Positions 13,701-25,900 of a stretch of 64,000 bases of DNA are shown one piece after another. A program made the position numbers and the translations under genes. Origin of the DNA: Beaufortia kweichowensis (Eukaryota > Chordata > Actinopteri > Cypriniformes > Gastromyzontidae). The stretch's first letter is position 1. Each line of letters starts with the position of its first letter. The notes under the pieces were generated by a model, which worked only from the letters and a program-made list of their open reading frames with translations, did no database searches and was not told the DNA's origin. The stretch covers positions 9,816,034-9,880,033 of the forward strand of contig CM032817.1 in NCBI GenBank assembly GCA_019155185.1, given 5' to 3'.

Positions 13701-16559
13701 GTACAAAAATATTGCAGTTATATCTGTCATTATAGTTATCGTATTCTCCATCAGCCATTAAAAAAACTTATATAGTCAGATAAGATGCTTTTGGTTGATT
13801 ATCTTGCAATGGTTTTCTGATATAATTTCTATTAACAAACGGCATGACATTCACAACCTCAGAGTTGAGAATTCTTCTCCGTTTAAAGCGAAAGGTTAAA
13901 CCCATGGTTTCTATGACAAAAGGAGATCGTAGCTATGAAACCTCCAGTGGAATCTTAACCATCACATACTAAAAATGCAGTCATTTACTAATTGAGAAAG
14001 CACAGGTCCCTTGGGCAGGATTTTAGATAATACTTTAAACATTATTCGCCTTGACTGCAACACAAAATTAACAACCTCACCCAGAATAAAATATCACAAA
14101 ATATTTTCAAAAAATTAGAATTTCTCAGAAAAAAAATGAGGTGACCTAGAGTACAGCACAAAAATCAAGTACGCTCAGCTTCTTAGTTACAGAAGCACAC
14201 TAAACATCATTACGGTGATGTGGATAATTACAGTGCTGAAGACCTTTTAAGCATGTAATACAGCCTTTTATCTAAAGAAGTCAATCTCTTGGAGGCTGAC
14301 AGCTAGCAGCATATGATCCCGGTAAACAAATACTTTCACGCGGCACCAAAGTGCCATTAAAGGCCAGAACTGTCAACACTAATTCCTTTCCTGCGAGAGG
14401 AGGGGAAAGAAAGGATGAAAAAGAAAAAAATTACTTGATCACCTCTGGTTGCCTTAATGTGCATGAAGGTTGTCATGGAAACATTTCTATGATGTTAACA
14501 TGGATAAAAAACAGTAGACTATTCGGCTTAATTGCCATCAGAGTTTTATGACCCTGTTTAGAGATGTATAAATTAAAATATACGTGGTAATACGTTACGA
14601 TTTGAAGTAGCATGAACAAGTACAAACCTTTGCTTTGCTGTTTTTAATCTCAAAAATACTTTTACACAAAAAATAAGAGGTGTATTAAAAGAGTGGAGGT
14701 GCCAGGGTTGGCACATGAAAACTGAGTTCATACACATACAGAGGGGCATGCTGATAGGTTTCCATATTGACCATTTGAAAAAGAAAGTATGAATTAAACA
14801 ATGATTTTAAACAATGCAACGGAGAGAATAAAAAAATGGTCCCACCCACACAAATCACAATGACGTATTTCGAGAGACCAAAAATGACAGCCAGTGCGAC
14901 TCGTCTCCAAAATGCTGGAAACAAAATCGATGTGGATAAACGCATACTCTATAACTAGTCAACTCGCCGTGGCAGCTAATTTTGGATGGATGATTTTTAT
15001 TTTACTCAATGCACACACATTAATTCTAAAAGGACATGCTTCTTTCCTATTAAAGCACAGCGGTATAAAACACACACACCAGCCAATGATTAATGCTGCA
15101 ATCAGGCAATGCCTGCAAAAACACCAGGAAAATTCAAGTTTGGGCCCCTCTTCCCCACCACAGGTCAGCTGTCATACACCCCCACGCACACACGTGTCGT
15201 ACGTGAAACATCACACTCCAAACTCTGCTCATTGAAACAGCGTTAATTAAAATCACCTGGGAAGAACTGCGTGGGTCTAATGAAGGGCCGGGCTTTAAGT
15301 TACAAAGCACGTTTGGAGCTGTTGAGTTGTGTGTGTGTACGGTTCATTTTTACTACTGCCATTTCAGACTCTTTGATGCGACAGACATCTAGGGATGCAC
15401 ACCTGCACTTCACCTGCTGGAATAAAACAGGCATTCCAACACATGGTGTGAATACTCCAGCTAATCACAGTCCAACAGCAGATGTGTTAGTATGCTACTA
15501 TACATTTTAAATAAATTCATCTAACCTATTGATTTAGTCCCCGATCTATTTAACCCACTGAGCAAGTGCAGGCATTAAATGTGACTGTGTCTTGCAAAAG
15601 TGCTGTCTGTTAACACTCTTAATACAACAGTCTTAGCGTGCAAACAATAGAAATGAAATATTCACTCTGGATTATGGAACTAAAACATGCAACCACTCTA
15701 AGATTATTGTTTAATTTATCAAGAAAAAGAAAATGTTAACAAGAAAAACATTTTTGTTATTTAATCTATGTTTCTAAATAAACAAAACAATTGTCATTAA
15801 GTATTTCTCCATATACATTAAAAAATACTATTAAATAGTATCATCACGTTTAAATAACAGTTTTGCTATTTTTAAATCAACAAATAATATCATACGTAAA
15901 ATTGTGCAAAATCTCAAAATAAAACCACCAATAAAAAAAATTCCATCACACTACCTAAACACTATATTTATCAAACATTTGTAATATAATAGAAAAAAAA
16001 ATTTTACTAGACCATTAGACTTTTAAATATATGTATGAATATTTACTTTAACAAAAATATTTTGCAAAGTAAAACCTAATTGTCTGTATGAGTCAAAGAA
16101 GTTATTTTATACACAGTTCAGTACGTGTCCATATACAAATTGATTATGTACCAGAACATTTCATATTTACATTCTGTAACTACATCAATCAACAAAAAAC
16201 TCATCATTGTTTTCTCAAATCGAATGTTTTCAAGCATTTCATTTTCCATTATTCAACATCAAAACTTCTGCATGCTTGTTTTTACAAATGTCATTTTACA
16301 ACTAACGCAAATATCAAAACAAAACAAAACAAATAAACAGATTTAAAAATGCAATACCAGATGAAGCACAAAAACACGGTGTTTAGAAAATCACAACACT
16401 GACCCACAAACTCTAAAACAACACAAATACTGTCAAGACAAGCAATAAACACCTCACAGCACCAACCAAAACATTCAACAAACGCACAAGCGACCCATCT
16501 TTAACTTGCAACTCAAGTCAAACTCATAATATTAGCGTATGAGAGCCGTAAACACTCAC
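10761..16559. other. Non-coding stretch, no gene seen
   Basis: Mostly AT-rich, especially 15.6-16.4 kb. Possible regulatory patches lie at 10.9-11.3, 11.6-11.9 and 14.3-14.5 kb. The segment at about 12340-12560 carries palindromic 'accatggta'-like motifs that may be a decayed mobile element, but I cannot place its ends. No coding exon was recognised. It is probably foxp2 intron. Confidence 0.45.
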
Positions 16560-16970
16560 CAAAATAAGCGCTTTTATCTCCAGCGACACAAAGTAACAAG
16601 AGCCGCGCACACGTGTTGTCTCGCGTACGAGTAAAGCACGCGCTAAAAAACAACAAGAAACAACAAGTATTAGAGTAAATGATCGCTGTGGATATTCCTC
16701 TGCTCCCGTTTGTCTGTCTTCAGGTCAGCGATCTGCTGTTATTATGGACGCAACAGTAAAGAAACGCGAGGGGGACGCGCGCTCTTGTTTGAATGCGCTG
16801 GCGTGACGCGGCTTGTTTTCTGCGTTGCGATGCAACACATCGAGATGTATCGGGAAGAGTTTTGGGGGGGACTAGCTTATCTGAATGCGGGGAGGCACTC
16901 GGGCGGAGGTGGATATTGTTGTTTTTCGCCGTGCTGTGACCCCAACGTGACGTCACGTCCACCTGCTAGG
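16560..16970 (-). promoter_or_regulatory. foxp2: CpG-rich promoter, probable foxp2 5' end
   Basis: This is one of the few CpG-dense intervals in the window. On the minus strand a transcript running leftward would meet a strong splice donor at 16559-16554 (exon ...ttttg, then gtgagt). That gives a candidate non-coding first exon ending at 16560. A perfect palindromic CRE (tgacgtca) is at 16948-16955 and an E-box (cacgtg) lies near 16612. The assignment to foxp2 rests on gene order next to ppp1r3a and on divergent orientation, as remembered from human chromosome 7. No foxp2 coding exon is visible in the window, and I did not recognise the 5' UTR itself. Confidence 0.4.
16948..16955. promoter_or_regulatory. 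Palindromic cAMP response element
   Basis: Exact TGACGTCA inside the CpG-rich promoter, the full CREB/ATF consensus. It lies about 390 bases upstream of the minus-strand splice donor. Binding is inferred from the motif only. Confidence 0.5.
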
Positions 16971-18780
16971 TAAACAACGCAAAGTCCTTAGAAGTTTTGT
17001 GCGTCCACGTAGTTTTTTGCGTGTTGCTGAAATTGCCTTCTTTTATTCGAGGCTTTCATGCTGGGTGAATATGGAGAGATGTAAATAGTTTACACAAAAA
17101 AGCACAGTATTTGTAGCATGTTTCTTTTTTTTCTAATTTTCTGACTAGATTGAAATAATTATGTGGTATATAAATAAGGTATATTTTATAACTTTTTAAT
17201 TTTTTTATTAGACATTGAAATTGCACCTGGCCAACAACTGGCCAACAGTTTACACACACACATATACACACACCCTAAAACATTGAGAGGAACCTTAAGA
17301 TGAACAATTGTACTTCTCATTAGAAATCTCTGTTTAATGAGATACTGGCGACGATACATTGACGATTGTGAATACACTATTTTTCTTTGTTTCCTAAAAT
17401 GCAATAAGCAGTTATGTGTTTGAATGACTTAACCTCTGGATTAATTATGGGTTATGCATCTTATTGTGTTCTTGTGCACTGTAACTGTTTATCTATAACA
17501 AAAAGATTTCACATAATTAAGCAAGAAAGAAATAATGCATGTTACAATACGCTTGTGCATTTAGTTTTTATGTTTTGCTTTACTGAAAAACAGATTAAAT
17601 ACTGATAATTTTACAATACTCCCTTTGTCAATGAATGGTGTCTATTTGTTATCTTAATGTTTTGTGTAAATTTGTATTTGTGTTGTTAAAACGTGATAAA
17701 GATTTAAACATTGCATTTCAAAAATATATTGCTTATTTCAATAACACACATATCACATTAATTTAATGAATATTTAAATAAGGGTGATGTGGTAGATTTT
17801 TACTTGGTTTTGTGAGAAAGAAATTTAACACTTACAAAATCTGATAATAAATATCTGTCAGATATCTGTAAAGGTGTTAATGATTTTTATTCACTGATAA
17901 GAAAGAGTATTATGTATCTCTTTTTCACAACATAAATGTCAGTGAAAGTAGCGTTTATTTAGGAAAAGAAAAACGTAATCATTGCAAAAAAGCACAAACA
18001 AACAAAAAACTTGCATTTTAACGTTTAATGTGGCAATTCAGAAAAATATTTAAAAAAAACATTAAGATCCTGGGCTAAAACATAAGGGTTTGCTGCCACC
18101 TAGTGGAATGTTTGCAACCCACACTGAAATAGCTAGTCTACACATAAATGTGATCAGCTAGCACAATCTAGTGGTGAATTAGAAAAATGCACTGAACACC
18201 AAATAAAGCACAAAAAAATACATTTTTATTTCAAACAACTGTGTACAATTTCATAACAGCTGTGGAACATTCACATCCCATTCACTAACTGCATTTAAAC
18301 TATACACAACAGATAACTGTGTTAAAGTTATATGCTTCATTTAAAGTGATCGTTAATGGCACACATGACACAGAAAATAATATACACAGTTTACCCTTTG
18401 TTAAAATCTACCTTCATTGTATAGTTGATTCTTAATGTGTATGTATTGCAATTATGTATCTTAGTGTGGCATGTTTGTGTACACTTAGATTTTACCCAAC
18501 AGCCCTACAAAAATATAATTATATGCAAATGTTAGTTTTATAGGACAGAACTGACATTTTATTTTTAATTTAACACCATTTAACACTGTTTTGTGACCAA
18601 TTTAAATTTTGATTTAAAACCTTACAGCAATAGAGATATAGTGACAACTTCCCCACGTGCACAACTAGTTTCCTCTACATAATCTATTAGTTTGTTCAAT
18701 CAAACTTCAGGTTTATGAGAGGTCACAAAGTACCCCACGTCTACCCATGACTGTAGCAGGCACACAAACTTCGGGAGCTC
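16971..18780. other. Intergenic stretch between presumed foxp2 and ppp1r3a promoters
   Basis: AT-rich sequence with no gene recognised. An E-box (cacgtg) is at 18654-18659 near the ppp1r3a start. The ~2 kb spacing between two divergent 5' ends means some regulatory DNA could be shared, but nothing in the sequence proves it. Confidence 0.45.
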
Positions 18781-18786
18781 TTAAGT

Positions 18787-18796
18787 CTATTTTTAA
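18787..18796 (+). promoter_or_regulatory. MEF2-like site upstream of ppp1r3a
   Basis: CTATTTTTAA fits the MEF2 consensus YTAWWWWTAR exactly. It lies about 130-140 bases upstream of the ppp1r3a start codon. MEF2 drives striated-muscle genes and PPP1R3A is the muscle isoform of the glycogen-targeting subunits, so a functional site is plausible but not shown. Confidence 0.45.
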
Positions 18797-18928
18797 GCTT
18801 GGCAACAGCACAATGTTTAGCTGCAACCCGACCTGTGTGCCTCGTCACACCACATTTGCAAAGAGTTCGAGTTGGTCCGCCTGACTCTACCCACAAAACA
18901 TCACGCAGGCAGGTCTGCCAAAGGGCTC

Positions 18929-19704
18929 ATGCCATCCGTGGTGGCCAACCTGGAGTCTTTTCTCTGCAGAGACTGGATGAGACATGAACAAGACACATTA
19001 GAAAAGATGGAGAAACGAAGCATTGAGGATGAATTTGAGGAGGTGGAACCCGAGCCTCCGCCGGCAGCAATAAGGAGAAAGGTGTCATTTGCTGATGCCT
19101 TTGGTCTGGATCTGGTCTCTGTGAAGGAGTATGACAACCGAGATTCATCAGGAGCATATGATTCGGTGGCATTACTGGGAGCAGAAGGCAAAGCTGGGGA
19201 AGAATACTACTTGTCTTGCTTCTTCACTATTCCAGCATCTGACCAGGAGCTGAAGATGAGACTTCAGGACCAGAAGCTGGAGTTAGAGAGCATCGAGATG
19301 CTCCCTGGATCCACCACCATCCGTGGCATCATCCGTGTTGTCAACCTTTGCTTCCATAAAGCAGTCTACGTCCACACCACGCTGGATAGTTGGCAGAGCC
19401 ACTTCGACCTGCTGGCGGAGTATGTCCCTGGGTCCAGTGACGGAGAGACAGACCGATTCTCCTTCCGGCTCATGTTGACACCTCCTTTCGAGGCCGAAGG
19501 GACACGGGTGGAGTTCTGCCTGCGGTACGAGAGCGCCACTGGGACCTTCTGGGCCAACAATAGAGGGACGAATTATGTCCTTTTCTGCCACCAAAGACGC
19601 GGGACTAATATAAAAGAGAGAGGGAGGGGAGGAGAGAAAGACAGGGAGAAGTTAATGGACGAGAATAATCAAAGAGAAATCAGGAGTTGCCTTAAAGCAA
19701 TCGG
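18929..19704 (+). CDS. ppp1r3a: Protein phosphatase 1 regulatory subunit 3A, exon 1
   Basis: First coding exon of the glycogen/SR-targeting subunit of protein phosphatase 1. This subunit brings PP1 to glycogen in muscle so that glycogen synthase is activated and phosphorylase kinase is switched off. The start is the ATG at 18929, giving 796 residues over four exons; the open frame runs further upstream but without an ATG. Residues 51-54 (KVSF) are the RVxF-type PP1-docking motif, within RKVSFADAFGLDLVSVKEYD, a family hallmark. A CBM21 glycogen-binding domain spans about residues 118-221, with conserved Trp155 (LDSW) and the WANNRGTNY motif (208-216). After CBM21 the exon ends in REIRSCLKAIG, also family-like. 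The frame would hit a stop at 19706, but a donor at 19705 (gg/gtagga) splices it out in phase 2. Paralogue naming (aa/ab) cannot be settled here. Confidence 0.95.
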
Positions 19705-20318
19705 GTAGGATACACAACAAAATTCATTCATATTACACACAAATATATACAGACAAATAAAATACTTATTAGTGAAGCTTGCAAAAGCAAACGTTAACAA
19801 ACTTAAGTATTAAACTGGGGCTGGTAATTTAACCTGCATTGATTGTGCTCTAGTCATGAATGATGAATGAATGATAGCTCAAATTGTGCACCTTGTTGAG
19901 AGAGTTGCTGATTCTCTAAGCGAAAAATATTATAAAAAGCTTAAAATATTTGCCTGGCGGGATAGAGAAGAAAGAGAATGAGATGGTGACAATCTGGTGC
20001 CATATCTAGATGATACCAGAATATCATACTGGGCATGAGACTTAATGCACCCTCAAACCCAAGAAACCAGCTAGGTACATTCTAGCATATACTTTTGCAT
20101 TAGCCAGCACAAAAAAAATCAAATTTTGCACTAGATTAAATACTTTCAAAGCAGCGCAGTTCAGGTGAAAACCAAGCTTCTATGTTTTCAGGTAAAATTG
20201 AACATCCCCAGCTAAAATGATTTTGTTTTTCAATCAAGCACTTTTTATTATGACTGCAGATGGTGTGTTTGTACGTTTGGCTGGTGCGTGTGACTAAAAT
20301 CCTGCTGTATATTTACAG

Positions 20319-20371
20319 TAAAAATATCTGCACAGAAGCGATACCCACAGAGATGAGCAGAGAGATCTCAG
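20319..20371 (+). CDS. ppp1r3a: ppp1r3a exon 2
   Basis: A 53-base exon between acceptor atttacag and donor g/gtgggt. It completes the split glycine codon from exon 1 and adds about 17 residues (KNICTEAIPTEMSREIS), leaving phase 1. The frame stays open only with this choice of sites, which is the support for it. It belongs to the linker after CBM21. Confidence 0.8.
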
Positions 20372-20467
20372 GTGGGTTTCGTCTGTGGACTTCTGGGATC
20401 AGGGTGTTGTGATTCAGATGCTGTGATAAAAACCTTTTTATTTTTTTAGTTTACTGTTTTGTTGCAG

Positions 20468-20568
20468 ATGAAGTCACACTATGGGCCGGGCAGAATAGCG
20501 AGAGCACAGCAGATAAAAAAGCAGATATTACTTCCCCCAAATCAATTAAAGACTGTTCCACACCACTG
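20468..20568 (+). CDS. ppp1r3a: ppp1r3a exon 3
   Basis: A 101-base exon between acceptor gttgcag and donor ctg/gtatga. It encodes 34 residues beginning DEVTLWAGQNSE; the DEVTLWAG segment looks like a short conserved linker motif. It enters in phase 1 and leaves in phase 0, matching exon 4 exactly. Confidence 0.8.
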
Positions 20569-21220
20569 GTATGATCAATGAGCTCTCTGTCATTCATATA
20601 CACAACAGACCCAGAACTAAATATACTGTCAACATATTTACTAAATCCCTTTCTTAAAACTGTTTCAGTTATTTTATATTGGAACTTGAATTATTTTTAC
20701 TCTAATATTTCAAAAATATTAAAAAGCAAGTCTTCTAGATTAGTCTTTAATTACTAATTGTTGTACTACAGCATCTTCATTTTGTTAATATGGTTGTTTT
20801 TTAACAGTGTTCATAATTCATAATCAACATTCATAAAAATGTTTTAAATGACATGAGGAGAATTACAAGATGACAGAATAACAAAATAATAATACAAAGT
20901 AGAATGCAGAATAATAATCATGACTTTTACAGCTCATGAATTCCTTTGACAAACTGCAGACAATAAGTTGAGATAAAAGCAAAGAATCTGATTTGTCAAG
21001 GGGAACATGTCTCTCAGTATATGTGTTGTGTTGACAGTTGTAAACTCAGCTGAAGATCTGCTGTGGTTCAAACAGCTGCTAATGTCACAAGCTGTACAGT
21101 ACAGTCTAGTTCACGCCACACATCGCCTTCAATCAGTCATATGTGAAGCTATTAATATATATGAACTGTCTAAACTGTGCTAAGATGCGTTTGTATTCCT
21201 CTTGTCTCTTTGAATGACAG

Positions 21221-22681
21221 GTGGACCACCGCAGAAAACGCAGAGTTGCCCGTTTGGCACACATGCAGGACTATTTCTCTCACAAACACATGGATCCTCA
21301 GTTAGTAGATATTTTCCACAAAGGTATAAGTACCACAGATTGGTCACTGCCCACCCCAAAGCTGAATGCACCAAGCAGAGACGACATGCCGATTATCCAC
21401 AACCAACAAGGACATGGTATGGACACGCCACCTTTACTAACATATCACCAGATTCCTTTGCATTCTCTGGACTGGGGTGGTAACACAAAATCACCTGCAC
21501 ATGTAAAACATCCCGATGTTTGCAATGGGATGAGAACAGAGAACGATACAGATACAGATGATCATACTGAATCGGCTTGTGATGCCTGGAAGGCTTTTCT
21601 TAGTGGCCCTGATATGACAAACGTCCACAAAGATACATTAGACCAAGAGTGTATTTCTTACTTTGGCCAGCTGCGATCAGAAGCGATCTCAAATGTGCAC
21701 GAAGGGGCTGATAAACCTACATCTCAATCCGTGACCGGTTGTAAAGGATCTGTTGACTCAAGCACTGGGGGAACACTAGTATCTCACCATACAGAGAAAC
21801 TAAAGGACTCGGACATTGACCCCTCTAAAGAGCAGGATTTGAATTACCAGCTTTGGGAAGAGCCAAGGGTCACACCCATAACGTGTGCTGCTTATGAATC
21901 GAAGCCAGAAGACACAGAGTTGGAGGTGTCCGGCAACCACCAGACCCCACATTGTGAAGATACAAGCCAAGACATCACCTTGCCTCTAACAAGCCCGAGG
22001 GAGAAGGCTCAAAGCGCTCCTGACATCAAGACTCAGAATTCAAAAGGCAGAGATGGAATCTCACTTGAAGAATTCACAGTCCGTTCTGACACCTCAAAGG
22101 TTAAAGAAAACACACACAGAGCGGTTGACGACACCCTGACATTTACAGGGATCAGAGACAGGCTGCTCGCAGATAGACAGACAGAGGGATCTTCAGAAAA
22201 AGTGGATCTAAATAAAGTCAGCAGGCTAGAGGAAAAAGATAGCAGGGAGCAGATGGAAACCGAGTTTTATACAGGGCTGGGAGGAGAAGACATGGAAAGT
22301 GTTGGATTGTATGAAAATTTACAAAGTAAATCATGCACATTGAACGCAAATATTACAAGAGACACTTCAGAGCTACAAAAAGACGAAGAGCCCATTTCTG
22401 AACCCCAGAGTCTGGATGCAGAAGATGAACTCTCCACATTAGCCACAATTCAGCTGTCCTGGATGGGCAGCAACAGCAGGTTATTCACTTGGTGGAGGGA
22501 CTTCTGGTCTTTGGGTCATGTGACCAGAGCTCTTGTGTATTCTCTCGTTCTGTTAGTGATCTTTCTAGCCGCTTATCTGTGCGACCCCCTGACTTGCTTG
22601 GCCATCTACCTGTTTTCACTATGCTGGTGGTGTAGTCAGAGTGTGAAACAACGTCTGCATGGGACTATTAATGTGGACTGA
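21221..22681 (+). CDS. ppp1r3a: ppp1r3a exon 4 with C-terminal membrane anchor
   Basis: Last coding exon, entered at acceptor gacag/gtggac. The GTG at 21221 is an ordinary valine codon, not a start. It encodes residues 311-796. Most of it is a hydrophilic, Ser/Thr/Glu-rich and probably disordered linker. The end (about residues 747-780) is a strongly hydrophobic segment (ALVYSLVLLVIFLAAYL, then LAIYLFSLCWW) followed by a short polar tail. This is the sarcoplasmic-reticulum anchor that sets the 3A subunit apart from its soluble relatives. The protein is shorter than mammalian PPP1R3A (about 1,100 residues from memory), the difference lying in this linker. A possible polyadenylation signal aataaa is at 23016-23021. 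Confidence 0.92.
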   Translation: MDHRRKRRVARLAHMQDYFSHKHMDPQLVDIFHKGISTTDWSLPTPKLNAPSRDDMPIIHNQQGHGMDTPPLLTYHQIPLHSLDWGGNTKSPAHVKHPDVCNGMRTENDTDTDDHTESACDAWKAFLSGPDMTNVHKDTLDQECISYFGQLRSEAISNVHEGADKPTSQSVTGCKGSVDSSTGGTLVSHHTEKLKDSDIDPSKEQDLNYQLWEEPRVTPITCAAYESKPEDTELEVSGNHQTPHCEDTSQDITLPLTSPREKAQSAPDIKTQNSKGRDGISLEEFTVRSDTSKVKENTHRAVDDTLTFTGIRDRLLADRQTEGSSEKVDLNKVSRLEEKDSREQMETEFYTGLGGEDMESVGLYENLQSKSCTLNANITRDTSELQKDEEPISEPQSLDAEDELSTLATIQLSWMGSNSRLFTWWRDFWSLGHVTRALVYSLVLLVIFLAAYLCDPLTCLAIYLFSLCWWCSQSVKQRLHGTINVD

Positions 22682-22840
22682 TGGAGAAACATGAAGTTAT
22701 TCTAAGGGCCCAATATCGCTTTCAAGTTTAGATTTAAAGTTTAGATTTTAGTTTCTTTTCATGTGTGTACATATAAAATTAACTTAAAATACAAAGTTGA
22801 TAAATCAAGCAGAAGTCTTTAAATAGAGTAGCATAATATT

Positions 22841-22990
22841 ATAGGAATAGTTCACCCCCTGAAAAAACATACTATATATATATATATATATATAAAGAAG
22901 ATATTTTGTCATAGAGGTTTTGGAATGACAAGAAGGTGAAGAAATGATCAAATATTGTTTTATATTTTGTTGGTGAACATCCCTTTAAAC
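22841..22990. mobile_element. Cyprinid-type fold-back MITE, internally decayed
   Basis: The left end reads aggaatagttcaccc and the right end tggtgaacatccctttaaa, which is its inverted counterpart. The interior keeps phrases typical of this very common fish repeat ('aagaagatattttg', 'tggaatgac'). A (TA)n run at 22874-22894 has expanded inside it. It lies in or just after the ppp1r3a 3' UTR. Family recognition is from memory. Confidence 0.65.
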
Positions 22991-25900
22991 TAAACATTTG
23001 GTCCTGTTTTAGCCTAATAAATCCCTAATAGTAAAACCAAATAAAAAACCAATTCTGTGCTATTAACAAACCCAACACAAAATAGAAATAGTAAAAGACA
23101 ACTCTTGCTTTTGTTGATATACCTCATGGGTTAAAAAATGTTTGTGTGTGCTGTACAAAGTGTACGGGATGTGGTACAGTATGTAGCCTTTGAGGACACA
23201 GAGAGCATTTCATGTCTCTTTAGGGATGTGTGTGATGGACGTGACATTTCCTGCAAATCCTGTCACATGCCTGTCCCTGAATAGAGAGAGAAAGAAAGAG
23301 GACAGGTCTGATTTATGAATGCAATTCTGATATTGTAACTTATACACTGTACTTCAAAACTGATTTATCTTGCTCAAAACAAACAGAGGACACAAAATGT
23401 TACAGTAGGACATTTACAGTGTTTTTCCCACAAACTACATACCTGCATATTCAGGTGAGCATCAGTGCTTTTTTTGTTAGGCTCGGACAAACTAGTCTGT
23501 GTGTGTACGTGCGTGATTGTGTGTATGTGTGTAATAGAGCTGTTCTGCGTGTGTCAGTCATATGATCTGGTCTCTTGTGACCGTGACCTTTCAGTGTCTG
23601 ACTGGCCTCCTCACTTGATACTGAAGCAGAAACAGTTTCATGACTTCCTGTCGTGAGCACAGAAGCACATACTTCAATCTTTGCTTTGTTATCAATTAAA
23701 CACTTCGTCAGACTTTTAAAAGCTCTAAAACAGGCAAATACAACCTCTGGATAGATTGTTTAATAAAGGTCTACATTTGGACAACATGTTACCATATCAC
23801 CCATATCTGAGACCTGCCTGACATGTCTGTGAGGCGCTCTGTTTTGCATTTTATTTACAAGATTTTACAAGCACTCCAAGCTTACAAAAATGCTATTTTT
23901 GTTTTTCTAAATTGCAAATTAAATATGTAAAATAAATAGATATGACAGTCAAACATAAAAATAACAGACTACTAAAACCCTGAAATAAAAAATGAAGTAA
24001 ATTAAAAAACACTTAAAACAAATAATCTACAAACATTCATACTCAAACTAAATCTGCACAATTAGACAGTTAAACATTTATTTAGGGATAAATGGTGCTT
24101 ACCAGCAAAGATTAGAATACACAGGAGTGCATTTATTATGCAGATTTCTGAAATATGTGATATGTCCAGACGTTAGAATCACATACAGGCATAAAGTGAT
24201 ATTAAACGGCTCATTTGGGCTACATTACCAAGGCTACTTACTAAGTGTTCTACATAATAAAATAAAACTAATAAAATACTTCATCTTAAATCAACGTGTC
24301 CAATTATTTACTTGCTGTAAGAGATTATAATAAGCGTGATAATGTTACACTCAGCTGGTTGTTAGTACTAAATAAACCTCTTAAGGGTGATACAGATTCA
24401 GTAACGTCCCTGTCTGGTTTATTTAGTGATGACCAGCTGACTGTACATTCAGTATACATACAGTATATCACGTCTCTGTGTTTCTGTTTGAGCACAGCGT
24501 GGCTTGTTTTTATTTGACTCTAGGGACACATGATATTCTTATCCCTGCTTCGAGATGAAAGACACATGGGCCTCAATATATTATGTCAGTGCCATCTCAT
24601 GAGGGATCTGGGGTGATGATTCACACATGCCTTTGGTATGCTGTTTACATGGAATTATGTGTGTTGCCATTGTGTTTCTTTATTTGTTTTCCTGAAAGGA
24701 AAAGCATCTTAATGCTTATTAGTCTATTAATATGACATATTTTCTCAAACTGAGCAGAATAATCTTTTAATTCTAGGCAAGTTCATATTTCTCGGATGAA
24801 AAAAGATTTATTTAATTTCAAATTTTGTTGTTTTAAGAAACATCTTGCCCCAGATTCCCACAGTAAATATTTTGATTCAATTTTATTTATATAGCACACG
24901 TTACCAATGTGCATTGTTGCAAAATAGATTATGGATTTAACCTGTTTTAAACCCATATTATTCTTTATAACTAAATAAGCTAAATGAGTGTTTCACCAGC
25001 AGATGGAGCCATAAGTTTACTTTTTATCCTGGCAGTTCAAACTGAAATAAGGCAGACTGATGGAAACATGCTGTGACAGATTATACTGGGTCAAATACAC
25101 ACAGCTTTCAGGCCAGACAGCAATAAAATGTTTTAGGAAATTATAAACACATACAAATAATGATCAAATACATTGTTGTTTGTTTTAAGGTAGTGATGGA
25201 AATAAGCAAAGCTCCATGATACATGATGTTTGTACCATCACACACACAAAACACAGACTCTTCTTGCACAGAATCTGGGTTACATCCTGGGTATCCCATG
25301 AGGCTGAGTGCTCATACATCATTATTGAAACGTCCCAAGCTCTAGAGGACAGATCACACGTACCTCCTAACGCTCTCTAATCTCGTCCGCTCTAGACCTC
25401 TTGGGTATGCGTGGGCTTGCCGAGTTGCCTCATCTCTCCCGTACACATTTATATTGTGTGATGTACATCATTGGAGGGATGTGGAGCAGCATTCTGCGAA
25501 CACAGCAGAAATTAGAATGCAAATCAGGTTCATCTATTCCTCTAACCTTGACCATATTCCATGTGGTTTAAAATAATTTTAGCTTTGATAAGTAAACACA
25601 GTAGTTACTGTATATGTTCTGTACATACGGTAGATAATGTGTTGTCTGGTTAAAATGCATGACAGGGCTTAAAATGTCTTTAATAATGTGACTGAATCAC
25701 AATCAGGTGTCATCTTGCACCATAACTCAGGCCCTAAATGCAAAGAGACTTGCGACTCCTGAAAGAATGACCCATGAGAAATAGCGGTTGACCCAAACAC
25801 ATTTATTCCTTTTCTTTCAGTGGTTTGTCAGTGGGCCAGTACCGACAGCCACTCGTGCCGAGTCAATCACATCAGCCGGCTTTTACTATAATTAGTCAAC

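Noticed and set aside
1..16559. foxp2 coding exons, including the glutamine-rich and forkhead parts
   Set aside because: None was found on either strand; they must lie left of the window if the gene assignment is right.
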